DNA from: Bacteroides sp.
Lineage (GTDB): Bacteria > Bacteroidota > Bacteroidia > Bacteroidales > Bacteroidaceae
NCBI GenBank assembly: GCA_017471925.1
Contig: JAFURM010000042.1
Coordinates: 38,631 to 102,630, forward strand
Length of the DNA: 64,000 bases
Direction: 5' to 3'
Position 1 is the stretch's first letter, and each line of letters opens with the position of its first letter. The translations under genes were made by a program, and so were the position numbers. Below the pieces are notes generated by a model. It saw nothing but the letters and a program-made list of their open reading frames with translations. It was not told the origin of the DNA and ran no database searches. Shown here in pieces: positions 1-9,334 of the stretch.

Positions 1-12
1 CATACAAATCCT

Positions 13-1637
13 ATGAAGAAAATGTATTATCTGTTTGCCCTCCTTATGCTCACGGCATGGACGGCATGTAGCGACGGGGGAGTGATTCTACGGACGAGCC
101 TACGCCCACTCCCACTCCGCAGGAGACCCCTACCATTACCATCGACTCTTCCATCCTGACCAATGGACTCGTGTTCGACGCCAAGGGTGGAGAGCGGTCT
201 GTCACCTTCAGCACCACCGTGGCCGACTGGACGCTGAACGTAGCCAACACCACCTGGTGTACCGCCTCGGCCACTAACGGCACCAAGGGCACGGCTACCG
301 TGAAGTTCACCGTGGCCGAGAACACCGACTATGACAACCGCAGCGTCTCCGTCACCGTGAAGGCCGGCAGCGCCAGCAAGACCTTTACCGTCAGCCAGAA
401 GTGTACCGAGGCCCTGCTGGTCACCACCGACAAGTTTGAACTGGGCCGTGAGGGAGGCACCATCGAACTGGAGGTGAAGGCCAACATCAGCTATCAGGTA
501 GAAGTCGCCGAGACGGCCAAGAGCTGAATCACTCAGGCGGCCGCCACCCGTGGCCTCTCCACGAAGAAGCATGCCTTCACCGTGGCTGCCAGCGAAGAGT
601 TGGAGAAGCGCGAAGGCGAAATCTACGTGAAGAGCGGTGACAAGGTGGAGACCGTCAAGGTGTATCAGACGGGCGGCCCCGTCCTCCTGCTCAGCAAGAA
701 CGAGTATGCCGTGGCCAGCAGCGGTGAGACCATTACGGTGGACGTGCAGAGCAACTTTGACTATGAGGTGCAGATGCCCGATGTGGACTGGATAATCAAC
801 GAACCCGCCACCCGAGGCATGTCCAGCCACACCCTGAAGTACATCGTCACCCCCAACGAGAGCCACGACAGCCGCTCGGCCGAAATCATCTTCCGCGACA
901 AGAACAGCACCCTGAAGGAGACCCTGAAAATCACCCAGGCGCAAAAGGATGCCATCATCCTTTCGCAGAAGGTGTATATAATTTCAGCAGATGGTGGAAA
1001 TGTAGAGGTAAAATTGAACGTTAATATAGATTTTGAAGTTAAAGTGCCTGATGTTGACTGGATTCATAAGGTGTCTACTCGAAGTCTTACAGAATATAAT
1101 GTATGCTTTTCAATTGATAAAAACGAATCTACCGAAAAGCGTACAGCAAAAATAGTCTTTGTAAATAATGATGGTTTAGTATCAGATACGCTTACAATTA
1201 CGCAAGAGGCTGCTTTAGTAGGTGGTACTTTGAAAGAACGGTTGGGAGATCAAATGCTAACCATTACTTCATTAAAAGTTGACTATGCGCTAAATGGTGA
1301 TGATATTTGCTACTTGCGCAAAATGCTTGGAGGACATGAATTTAATGAGGCTGATAGGGGCAAGCTTGAACATTTAGACTTATCTGAAGCAACAATTATT
1401 AAGGGAGGAGATTATTACTACTACCATGAATCATTGAACGGCTATTTGTATACAATCGCTAATACTATTGCTGCTTACACATTTACAAAATGTAATAATC
1501 TGAAAAGCATTATCTTACCGGATAATGTTTTAGCAATTGGTCCGAATGTGTTTAACGGTTGTCCCAATCTTTCGGAAATAACGATTGGGGAGAAAACTCA
1601 AGTAATAGCGTACGAGGTATTCCAGAATATACGATAA
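13..1637 (+). pseudogene. BACON-repeat / BspA-type LRR surface lipoprotein, disrupted
   Basis: The 5' end encodes a lipoprotein signal peptide (MKKMYYLFALLMLTAWTAC, Cys codon at 67-69). The reading frame is then lost in a run of five G at 76-80. Adding one G restores a frame that continues through 81-524. A second lesion is an in-frame TGA at 525-527, at the position where the sibling repeats carry a conserved Trp (as in PDVDWI), so TGG to TGA is likely. Joined up, the product has four BACON-like beta domains and then a short leucine-rich BspA-type segment (about 1440-1637) that stops abruptly beside an intergenic repeat. BACON proteins are known as surface glycan- or mucin-binding modules; that role is inferred here. 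Base composition changes from GC-rich to AT-rich near 960, inside the region where the third BACON domain meets the fourth. A homopolymer sequencing error could explain the frameshift but not the stop codon. Confidence 0.72.
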
Positions 1638-1689
1638 TTGATAGTTGATAATTGATAGTTGATAGTTTTCAGGCACGGATGACACGGAT
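1634..1689. repeat. Interspersed intergenic repeat, copy A
   Basis: An array of TTGATAATTGATAGTTGATA-type units (about 1634-1667) is followed by the 18-bp motif GGCACGGATGACACGGAT (1672-1689). The same motif or its reverse complement recurs at 26926, 27022, 32757 and 33808, and in degenerate form near 55164 and 55381. Here the repeat begins at the truncated end of the BACON/LRR gene. Confidence 0.8.
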
Positions 1690-2004
1690 GGGAACATGGA
1701 AACTCTCTCTGCGTGAATCCGCATAAATCCGCATTTCAAGAACAGTCCGGCTAATGCATTGACAATCAATATCAGAATCATTTTGTAGGGGTAATCACCC
1801 CTGTGGCGTGAGCCAAACTGTTGCACCATTCGGGTATGCCCTTTATCTTTGCGCATGATTGGAGGGAATCACATGAACCAAACAAGAAACACGAAAATAG
1901 AAACTCACGGCGCAGGGTACGCATCACGGCTCCTCTTCGGGGATGCCTGCCTTGAAGTACTATATGGAGCTAACGGCCTATCACACACGGTGGCGGCAAA
2001 GGAA
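1690..2004. other. Intergenic stretch without a recognisable gene
   Basis: After the repeat there is mixed-composition DNA down to the stop codon of the minus-strand ATPase gene. Open frames here (for example from 1849) run on as antisense shadows of that gene, and nothing in them resembles a known protein. I see no RNA gene or clear terminator. Confidence 0.5.
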
Positions 2005-3570
2005 TCAAATATCTTCCACAATCTTCCAACCGCCAATAGTGCGGGTGGCACTGTCGAAGTTCACACCAATCTTATAGACTTTCCGGCCATCGGCATGATA
2101 AGGGATGACATATTGCTTGCTATCTATCTGAGCCAAGGCTTCTTCGGGTGTACCGTCAAACTTGAACTCGAATACATAAATGGCATCCTGCAGTTTGACC
2201 ACTACATCGGCCCGGCCGATGGCGTTCTTCACCTCGGATTCTACGTATTGTCCCATCAGGCGGAACAGCAGATAGAAAATGGTATGATAATGCTTTTCCG
2301 TTTGGTTTTCCAGGTCGTATGGAATAGAGGCAAAGAACGAGCGGGTGCGTTCCAAACAAGTTTCAACATCCCCTTTCATCAAATCACGAATGAAAGATAC
2401 CACATAGAAAGTACTTTTTTCACCGGGTTTGTGTACATAACCGGGGAGCAGTGCCTCTATAAATCCTTTTCGCACTTCATTGTTGGGATAACCCAATGTA
2501 TAAATGTTGAAAGTGCTGTCATATCCTTTAATCGTAAGATAACCGCTTTGATACAATACAGGAATCGGGCTGGTGATAACCTCGGTGGGCGCATCAAACT
2601 GTTCATCGGTCGCCTCTGTCATCTCCAAATCCCGGACATTGAAATCGGCTTCTTTCAACAACTCCAACAAGAAGGTTGGGGTACCAGAAGAAAACCAATA
2701 GTTCTTATATTCTTTCGCATTAAAGGCATTGAACAGGCTGAATGGATTATAAATGTCTTCGCAACGCTTGCTGAAATGATAGCCATCGTACTGCTTTTTC
2801 AAGTGAGCACAAGCCTCCTCGTAAGTCTCGTTATTGGCAACAGCCATTTGCTCGATGTCCGGTTTCAGCTGTGTGAGCAGTTCCTTTTCCGTGATGCCAC
2901 AAAGGGCACTGTAATCATCGCGCATACTGATGTTCTGCAGGTTGTTCAACTCGCAGAAGATACTCAGTTGGCTGAATTTGCTGATACCGGTCAGCAGGAG
3001 GAAACGGATGTATTGTCCAGCTCCTTTCAAAGGGCTGAAGAAGTCCCGGACGATATTCCTTAATTGTTCCTGTAACTCCGGCTTGTGGTTGGTATCCAAC
3101 AAAGGTGAATCATACTCATCCACCAATACCACCACCTGTTTGCCGGTTTGTTGGTAGGCTCGTTGTATAACACCTTCAAAGCGGCTGCTGAAAGAAGTCT
3201 CACTTTCGTTCTTGCCATAGACTTCTTCCCAACGTGAAATTTGAACGTTGATGGCTGTCTTCAGCATATCTACATCGTAATATTTACTTTTACTGAAGTC
3301 CATGTGCAGCACGGGATATTCCGTCCATTCCGTTTCCAAGCGTTCCATGGCAAGTCCTTCAAACAAATACTTCTTCCCTTGGAAATAGGCTTCGAGAGTG
3401 GACACAAGCAGACTTTTCCCGAAGCGGCGTGGGCGGCTCAGGAAATAGACACTGTCCGTATGCGTCAGTTTGTATATCAACTCGGTCTTGTCGATATATA
3501 CGCAATTGCAGTTTCTCAGTTGTTCAAAGTTCTGTATCCCGATGGGATAACGCCTGTAAGTTACTTCCAT
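2005..3570 (-). CDS. AAA-ATPase-like protein with C-terminal PD-(D/E)XK nuclease-like domain
   Basis: The protein has about 521 residues from the ATG at 3570. An upstream ATG at 3618 is possible, but YRRYPIGIQNFEQLR, the usual N-terminus of this family, follows immediately after 3570. A Walker A variant PRRFGKS (about residues 48-54) and Walker B LVDEYDSPLL (149-158) mark the AAA-ATPase-like domain (PF09820 type). Near the C-terminus VVVKLQDAIYVFEFKFD matches the PD-(D/E)XK nuclease-like domain (DUF1703/PF08011 type) usually fused to it. These proteins occur in many copies in Bacteroidetes; their role is unsettled, with mobile-element or defence functions suggested. It stands alone, on the same strand as the PUL but separated from it by a terminator. 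Family assignment is firm; function is not. Confidence 0.85.
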   Translation of the reverse strand: MEVTYRRYPIGIQNFEQLRNCNCVYIDKTELIYKLTHTDSVYFLSRPRRFGKSLLVSTLEAYFQGKKYLFEGLAMERLETEWTEYPVLHMDFSKSKYYDVDMLKTAINVQISRWEEVYGKNESETSFSSRFEGVIQRAYQQTGKQVVVLVDEYDSPLLDTNHKPELQEQLRNIVRDFFSPLKGAGQYIRFLLLTGISKFSQLSIFCELNNLQNISMRDDYSALCGITEKELLTQLKPDIEQMAVANNETYEEACAHLKKQYDGYHFSKRCEDIYNPFSLFNAFNAKEYKNYWFSSGTPTFLLELLKEADFNVRDLEMTEATDEQFDAPTEVITSPIPVLYQSGYLTIKGYDSTFNIYTLGYPNNEVRKGFIEALLPGYVHKPGEKSTFYVVSFIRDLMKGDVETCLERTRSFFASIPYDLENQTEKHYHTIFYLLFRLMGQYVESEVKNAIGRADVVVKLQDAIYVFEFKFDGTPEEALAQIDSKQYVIPYHADGRKVYKIGVNFDSATRTIGGWKIVEDI

Positions 3571-3680
3571 ATTCATTGGATTTCGGAATGTTTCTGCAAA
3601 GATAACGATATTCCTCACATAATTGTCAGAGTTGCATAAACTTATTTATAAACTTCTCCGTAACCCCTAACAAAAAACGA

Positions 3681-3718
3681 GTTAAGGAGGAACATTTTCG
3701 TTTTTGTTCCTCCTTAAC
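3681..3718 (-). terminator. Rho-independent terminator at the end of the PUL
   Basis: Perfect 14-bp arms (3681-3694 and 3705-3718, GTTAAGGAGGAACA) enclose a 10-base loop. On the minus strand a T-rich tail follows at 3671-3680. A second, imperfect hairpin with the same GGAGGAA core lies at 3736-3768. Both are downstream of the last PUL reading frame. Confidence 0.75.
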
Positions 3719-3779
3719 TACCTGTTTTAACATACTTACGGAGGAACAAACGCAGAGATTCCTCCTAAGAAAATCATTA

Positions 3780-4590
3780 TTATTCTTCCTTGTCCGCCTT
3801 GGTGATGCTCAGACCTTCGGAAGTGATATATGCCTTCACATCGGTCAACGACTGGAAGGACTGTATCCAGTAGACATTGTAGGTCACGGGAACAGTTGCC
3901 GTTTCAGCTGCTACAATGTCGGCAATCTTGAACTGGAAGGTGGTGTACTTCACCTTTTCCGTCAGCGGCATAAGCAGCCCATTCTTTCCCCACGCTTGCG
4001 TGGAAAGGTTGTAGACAAAGACACGGCTATTATCGCTGCACAGATAGTTGCAGACATACTTGTTGTTTCCGCTACCCAATTCTCCGGAATAAGTTACAGA
4101 AGCATCCGATTCAATCTTGCCGTTTGATGCATCAAACTTAATCATCGTGTTGGACCAACCTTCCGTGTCATTGGGGTGAGTCATGCGGATGGCAAAGTAA
4201 GGATAGTTGCCGGCATGGAGCCAAGCGGTATTTTGGCATACAAGGTCGCCACGATATTTTCTCTCCGCTTCATTAGCCAAGTATGTCGTCATCGTAACAT
4301 CGCCCGTATTGTTCCAAGTCAAGGTACTGTTTTGATTGGAAGCCTTGCCCCAAGAGCAGTAATCGCTATAGTCGAACAGTTCGCGCACCAAGCCTTCTGT
4401 CACCTTCAGGACAACGGAAGAAGAGGGGGCATCAGTGCCTTCGCCCTGAGCCGTGATGGTCACGTCGCCAAAATTGCCTTCGCTATTGATGGTCACCACG
4501 TTGTCGCTGACAGTGGCCAGTGTCTCGTCACTGGATGACCAGGTGATGGTGCCGGCGTAACCGGTGGCGGTGTAACAACCTGCGGTTATT
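3780..4590 (-). pseudogene. Headless Big_2/DUF4979 lipoprotein fragment fused out of frame to the lyase gene
   Basis: From about 4590 the minus strand encodes part of a Big_2 Ig-like domain (TITWSSSDETLATVSDNVV) followed by a whole DUF4979-like domain (EGLVRELFDYSDY, AWLHAGNYPYFAIRM, VYWIQSFQSLTDVKAYI). It is clearly paralogous to the C-terminal half of the complete lipoprotein at 5993-7558. It has no start codon, signal peptide or first Big_2 strands of its own. Recognisable sequence begins exactly at the stop codon of the alginate-lyase-fold gene, in a frame reached by a -1 shift. The nearest in-frame ATG (4769) lies inside the lyase gene, where the frame is a shadow. Most likely a deletion removed the 5' half of a second DUF4979 gene. 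A frameshifted C-terminal extension of the lyase is the alternative. Confidence 0.65.
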
Positions 4591-5986
4591 CGCGATACAG
4601 CATCAGTGTGCCCCAGCCCAGCTGGTCGAAAGCACCAGAGTTGGTGCCGTAACGGCTGTTGCCGTCCACACCGCCTTCGGGACGCATCTTCTCGGCAGCC
4701 ATCTTGGCATACTTGCAACCATTGCCCAATCCTTTCACCTTGACATAGTGGTTGTAGTAGATTTCCCAACCCGGACGCAGGCTTCCGCGGCCGGAATCAT
4801 CGGCAATGGCTGTGTGGATGGCCGAGTGGCTTCCGGCATTCTTGCATGAGCAATCCACACAATATTTATACTCGCTGAAAGGCATCTTAGATGCGTTCAC
4901 CAACCAATTGCCACCGGTGTTCATCTGGTCGTTGCCATCGCGCAAATTGAAGAGGGCTGTATATTCCCCCATCTTCATCACGGCATTGTCGTTGGCCGCA
5001 AAGAAGTCCAACTGTGCAACACCGGGGTTACACTGGTAGAGCGTATAGGCCATCTGGCAAAGGTTGGCGGTCACGGCCACGGACATCTGGGCATGGCCCT
5101 GGTCGCGTCCGCTCTCCTGGTTCTGGGCAATCTCCTCGCCGCTGCCCAACGGGTCGTCGAAGGTGCCCTGAATCAGCTTCTTGATGCAGCCGTTGCCCGC
5201 ACCCGTATAGAAATAGTTCACCACATAGTTCACCATGCTGTCATCTTCCGTCAGAATGCCGATGGCCAGATAGGAACACATGTTCACCAGGTCCCAGTTG
5301 CTCCAGTAGTGGTCGTCGCACGTGTTTTGGTGATTGGTCATGAAGTCGATGTTCTTGGAGGCAAACACATTCACCATCCACTCCTTGAACTTGGCGAAGT
5401 CTGTAGCCGACCATCCTTCGTAGGAGCGCATGATTTCACCGGCGTTGGCAAAGGTGTAGCCCTGTGCACCTGCCGCCAGCATCTGGTTGGAGTCATTGGA
5501 CTTGATGCCCTTGCACCCTTTTACCCAAGCGTTCATCACGCCGATGGAAGCCTCGGCATAGCTGTTGTCACCGGTCAGTTTCCACAACAAAGCCATCTGA
5601 TAGGCCGCTGCAGCATCGTTCATGGCTTCCTGATAGCTCTCCTTGCCGTCGGCCGTGATTCCCGCACCGTCACCGCGCACGATATACTCCAGCGGAGTGG
5701 CCGTATAGCCGGGAGCCGTGAAACGGCTGTTCTTCAACAAGGTGAACTCATCCTTCACCGCCTGCGGAGCCGTGCCGTCATCCAGGCTCTTCTTCACCCG
5801 GTCGAAGTCGGCCTGGCTGAACATGGCGCACGGATGGCTGTAGGTATAGGCAGCCGCTACCGGTTCATACACTTCTTCACTTTCCGGCATGGTCAGGTCC
5901 ACCGTGCCGAACTCGTTTTCTCTGCAGGAGGTCTGCACTGCCATAAGCAGTGCCAGACCCATATTCATGAATACTCTGATTTTCAT
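4586..5986 (-). CDS. Alginate-lyase-fold polysaccharide lyase lipoprotein
   Basis: The protein has 466 residues with a lipoprotein signal peptide (LALLMAVQTSC). The mature part is an alpha/alpha-toroid of the alginate lyase superfamily (PF05426 type), with the helical-repeat region MALLWKLTGDNSYAEA, an Asn/His-rich stretch NHQNTCDDHYWSNWDL and the conserved ESGRDQGHAQ. Such enzymes cleave uronic-acid-containing polysaccharides by beta-elimination. The substrate cannot be read from sequence, and alginate itself is only one option. It lies 6 bp downstream of the DUF4979 lipoprotein gene in the SusC/SusD operon, which suggests an outer-surface or periplasmic enzyme. It ends at LGWGTLMLYRE, a natural terminus for the fold, exactly where the DUF4979 fragment starts in another frame. 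Confidence 0.82.
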   Translation of the reverse strand: MKIRVFMNMGLALLMAVQTSCRENEFGTVDLTMPESEEVYEPVAAAYTYSHPCAMFSQADFDRVKKSLDDGTAPQAVKDEFTLLKNSRFTAPGYTATPLEYIVRGDGAGITADGKESYQEAMNDAAAAYQMALLWKLTGDNSYAEASIGVMNAWVKGCKGIKSNDSNQMLAAGAQGYTFANAGEIMRSYEGWSATDFAKFKEWMVNVFASKNIDFMTNHQNTCDDHYWSNWDLVNMCSYLAIGILTEDDSMVNYVVNYFYTGAGNGCIKKLIQGTFDDPLGSGEEIAQNQESGRDQGHAQMSVAVTANLCQMAYTLYQCNPGVAQLDFFAANDNAVMKMGEYTALFNLRDGNDQMNTGGNWLVNASKMPFSEYKYCVDCSCKNAGSHSAIHTAIADDSGRGSLRPGWEIYYNHYVKVKGLGNGCKYAKMAAEKMRPEGGVDGNSRYGTNSGAFDQLGWGTLMLYRE

Positions 5987-5992
5987 ATTTCT

Positions 5993-7558
5993 TTATTTAA
6001 TGGGTTCGTAAGTCAGTCCTTCGGATTCAATGTAGGCTTTCACGTCGTCCAAGGTCTTGAACGTCTGTACCCAGTAGACATTATAAGTGACTTGCTCGGT
6101 CAAGGTGGCGATATCGGCATACTTGAACTGGAGGGTGGTGAACTTGGCCACATCGGTAGTGGGCAATACACCGCCATTGGCCCAGGCTTGGGTAGCCAGG
6201 TCGTAGATGAACACGTGACTGCCGTCGCTGCACTTATAGTCATGCAACCATTTGTTGTTGTTGCCATTCAATCCGCCGGAGAACTTGGTTCCTGCACATT
6301 CACCGGAGGCATCAAGCGTAATGTTGCGGGCCGTCACACCTTCATACAAGTCCTTCACATCTTCCATGCGAATGGCAAAAATCGGATACTTGCCGGCATG
6401 GAGCCACGTGGCGGCATTCCAACACTTGAAGTCACCGCGTTGCTTGGTGGCATTCTGAGTGTAGGTAGTGACCGTCACCTTGCCATAACTCCACACGTGA
6501 GACGAAGAGGTTCCGTTGCCCGACTGCTTGGCATTGTACCAGCCGTAGTTGTCCGGGTCATGGAAAAGTTCGCGAACCAATCCTTCCTCTACACGCAGCT
6601 TCACGGAAGAAGAGACTCCGGTTTCGGGACAGGTGGCCGTAATCGTCACATCACCAAACACACCGTCTTGGTTGACAGTGACCACACCGCCGTTCACCGT
6701 TGCAATGGTTTCATCGCTGGAGGTCCATTGAATCAACGATTTGGTGCAATCCTCGGGAACGGTCGTGTAGTTCAGGGTCACCTTCTTGTCGGCAATGGCC
6801 ACCAGATAGCCGTTGTCTACCGAGAACTCGTCACTGATGGTCACTTCCTGGGGCTGGACAATCTGGTTGACGGTAATCATCTTGGATGCAGAGTGTCCGC
6901 TTCCATCCAAGGCTGTGGCCGTAATGGTCACCTCGGCATGAATTTCGTCATTGACCACACCGGTCACCAGTCCGTTCTTGTCCACCGTGGCCACCTTCTC
7001 GTTGCTGGAGGTCCACTTCACTGTTCTGTAGGTTGCCTCTTCAGGCAGGATGGAGTAGCTCATCTGCAACGTCTCGCCGGCATAAACCTGGTCGGCATTT
7101 ACACCCACCTCAATGGATTCGGCCTTTACCAAAGTGTTGGACACCACCACCTTCAGCGTAGTGGCAATGTTGCTGCCCGAATAGCTGGCCACCGGAGCCA
7201 CCGTAATCACCGAATAGCCGGTGTCGTCACCACTGACAGCTTCCACGTTGCCATTGTCGTCCACCGTGGCCACTTTCTCGTTACTGGAGGTCCACACTAC
7301 TTCGTCGAACGTCACATCGTCCGGAGAAATCTTGCTGCCGAAAGAGACCTTCTCGCCCTTGATTAGCGGCAGGACGCTTGTCCCGTCTTCCACATAAATC
7401 AGCGCTTCCTGCTCGGCTGGCACAATCATTTCCACCGATGCCGGATACTGTGCAGGGGTGTACTGCTTGAAATCCGCCTCGTCACTGCAGGCGATGAATG
7501 AAACCGGAAGTGCCGCACAGAGCAGGCTTTTCCATCCATATTCCAATATATTCTTCAT
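5993..7558 (-). CDS. Big_2 Ig-repeat / DUF4979 surface lipoprotein
   Basis: The protein has 521 residues and a lipobox (LPVSFIAC). Three bacterial Ig-like Big_2 repeats follow, each with the hallmark W(T)SS(N/D)E..ATV: VVWTSSNEKVATVDDNG, VKWTSSNEKVATVDKNG and IQWTSSDETIATVNGG. The C-terminal 200 residues are a DUF4979-like domain (EGLVRELFHDPDNYGWY to VYWVQTFKTLDDVKAYI). By position (SusC, SusD, this gene, lyase; gaps of 32 and 6 bp) it is a SusE/SusF-like surface glycan-binding protein, with the Ig domains as spacer and the C-terminal domain as candidate carbohydrate-binding module. The ligand is unknown. The 3' half is paralogous to the fragment at 3780-4590. Confidence 0.83.
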   Translation of the reverse strand: MKNILEYGWKSLLCAALPVSFIACSDEADFKQYTPAQYPASVEMIVPAEQEALIYVEDGTSVLPLIKGEKVSFGSKISPDDVTFDEVVWTSSNEKVATVDDNGNVEAVSGDDTGYSVITVAPVASYSGSNIATTLKVVVSNTLVKAESIEVGVNADQVYAGETLQMSYSILPEEATYRTVKWTSSNEKVATVDKNGLVTGVVNDEIHAEVTITATALDGSGHSASKMITVNQIVQPQEVTISDEFSVDNGYLVAIADKKVTLNYTTVPEDCTKSLIQWTSSDETIATVNGGVVTVNQDGVFGDVTITATCPETGVSSSVKLRVEEGLVRELFHDPDNYGWYNAKQSGNGTSSSHVWSYGKVTVTTYTQNATKQRGDFKCWNAATWLHAGKYPIFAIRMEDVKDLYEGVTARNITLDASGECAGTKFSGGLNGNNNKWLHDYKCSDGSHVFIYDLATQAWANGGVLPTTDVAKFTTLQFKYADIATLTEQVTYNVYWVQTFKTLDDVKAYIESEGLTYEPIK

Positions 7559-7590
7559 ATTCTGTCTGTTTATCTGTTTAATACTTGTTG

Positions 7591-9321
7591 TTATTCACCG
7601 GCCTTCCATCCCGGATTCTGCTCCAACTGGGGATTCAGCTGCAGCTGATCGGAAGGCAACGGATAGAGGTAATGCTTGTCTTCCCATACGCGCTCGGTGT
7701 ACATCACCAGGCAGCCGTCACTGCCGATGGTGCGTCCGGGTGAGGTCCAGTTGCCCTCAAACCAGGTGCCGGTGTACAGAACGCCCTGCTGGTCCTGGGG
7801 CATCTCCACCTCGGCAGTAGCCCAACGCTTCAGGTCGTCGATGCGACGCCCTTCCAGGAAGAATTCCACAGTGCGCTCGCGACGAATCTCTTCGCGCATG
7901 TCGAGTCCGTTCGCCGTAACAAAGGCGTTGCTCAACTTGGGCATAGTGGGGTTGATGCGCTGGCGCACAAGGTTCAGCGAAAGATCCAGGTCGGCATCGC
8001 TGATGGAACCGGAAAGTTCATATACGGCCTCGGTATAGGTCAGCAGCATTTCGGCATAGCGGATGATGGGGAAATCATAGCTTTCATAGTAGTCCTCCAC
8101 CTGACGCTCAGTGCCCCACTTTTGGCTTTGATAGCCACTGCCGGCACGGACATTGGCGGTCAGACAGCTGGCCAGATCGGCATCGGTCCAGGTGGTGCGG
8201 AACTTACCGTCATTGTTCCAATACTGTTCGCCGTGATAGAGCAAGGTGTTGTCCATGCGGTTGTCGCGGTTCTGGAACTCATCGGTCACGCCGCTATATC
8301 CCTTGAACTTGGGAGACTTCTCCACGGGGAGACCATCGGAGCAAAGATACATATTCACAATTTTGCGGGTCACGTAGCAGGCGTTGCCCACCATGCCGTG
8401 AGTGAGGTTATAGGCCGTCTTGTCTCCGTTGCGATGACGCTTGAAGAAGATATATTCCGTATTGTCGGCCTTGGAGAGGTTGGCGGGGTTGCACTGCACA
8501 CCGTCTTCCAGCGTAAACATATAACGGTAGCTCTGGTTGCCCAGCGTCTCGTTGTAGAAGAGCTTGTAGTTGCCACTGTTCATCACGGCCTTGGCCGCAT
8601 CCCGGGCTTCGGTCAGCAGCGCGGTGCTGCGTTCGGTGTTGGACGTTGCGTTCATACCGTTGGTGTGGAACTTCTGCCAGGTGCCCTCATAGAGAGCCAC
8701 ACGGGCCTTCAAGGCGAGGGCCACATACTTGTTCAGACGGCCGGCTTCCGAAGAGGTTTCAGGAAGTCCTTCGGCGGCCTCTTCCAAGTCTTGGAGGATG
8801 AGGTCGGCCACCTCACTGCGATCGTTCTGCTTACCATAGAGCGTCTCAGAGTCAATATCCAACGGTTCGGTTACGATGATGGCATTGCCGAACTTCTGCA
8901 ACAGTTCAAAATAGCAGTAGGCACGAAAGAACTTCGCCTCGGCCACGGGAACAGCAATGCCGCTCTTGTCGGCAAAGGTGTTGGCGTTCTTCAACAGCAA
9001 GTTGGTGTAGTAGATGCGCTTGTAGGCATTGGTATAGTCACCGTCACTGGTGGGAATGGTGTTGGTTCCCTTGCTGTAGGTGTTTACGGAAGAGGCACAA
9101 ATCAGGTCTGAGCGGTAGTCGCTGTGAATGTTGTCACCGATGGCCGCATTGAAGTCGAGTGTCCAGCTATAGAACTGGTTGGCAAAGAGCTGGAAGTTGG
9201 ATGTGCTGGTCCATAAAGTGGTGTCGCTCAGCTGTGCTTTAGGTTCCAAATCCAGACAAGAAGAGGCCACTGTTGCCAAAGAGGCGAGGCAGGCTGCCTG
9301 TATATATTGTTTCAGTTTCAT
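7591..9321 (-). CDS. SusD/RagB family glycan-binding lipoprotein
   Basis: The protein has 576 residues and a lipobox with Cys22 (LATVASSC). It shows SusD family features: an N-terminal TPR-like scaffold (PVAEAKFFRAYCYFELLQKFGNA), RYAEMLLTYTEA in the C-terminal half, the RRERTVEFFLEGRRIDDLKRW helix, and the usual ending LYPLPSDQLQLNPQLEQNPGW. SusD forms a lid over the TonB-dependent transporter SusC at the outer membrane and captures oligosaccharides. It lies 13 bp downstream of the susC gene, clearly co-transcribed. The particular glycan is unknown. Confidence 0.95.
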   Translation of the reverse strand: MKLKQYIQAACLASLATVASSCLDLEPKAQLSDTTLWTSTSNFQLFANQFYSWTLDFNAAIGDNIHSDYRSDLICASSVNTYSKGTNTIPTSDGDYTNAYKRIYYTNLLLKNANTFADKSGIAVPVAEAKFFRAYCYFELLQKFGNAIIVTEPLDIDSETLYGKQNDRSEVADLILQDLEEAAEGLPETSSEAGRLNKYVALALKARVALYEGTWQKFHTNGMNATSNTERSTALLTEARDAAKAVMNSGNYKLFYNETLGNQSYRYMFTLEDGVQCNPANLSKADNTEYIFFKRHRNGDKTAYNLTHGMVGNACYVTRKIVNMYLCSDGLPVEKSPKFKGYSGVTDEFQNRDNRMDNTLLYHGEQYWNNDGKFRTTWTDADLASCLTANVRAGSGYQSQKWGTERQVEDYYESYDFPIIRYAEMLLTYTEAVYELSGSISDADLDLSLNLVRQRINPTMPKLSNAFVTANGLDMREEIRRERTVEFFLEGRRIDDLKRWATAEVEMPQDQQGVLYTGTWFEGNWTSPGRTIGSDGCLVMYTERVWEDKHYLYPLPSDQLQLNPQLEQNPGWKAGE

Positions 9322-9334
9322 ATTCTTATCAATT

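Noticed and set aside
1849-3063. A 404-codon plus-strand gene
   Set aside because: Most of it is antisense to the AAA-ATPase gene, and the non-overlapping first 50 codons match nothing recognisable.
4586-4600. Programmed -1 frameshift joining the lyase to the DUF4979 fragment
   Set aside because: No slippery heptamer or downstream structure is visible at the junction, and the Big_2 domain would still lack its first strands.
5093-7366. A 757-codon plus-strand open frame
   Set aside because: Antisense to the lyase and DUF4979 genes, with no start signal and no recognisable domain.
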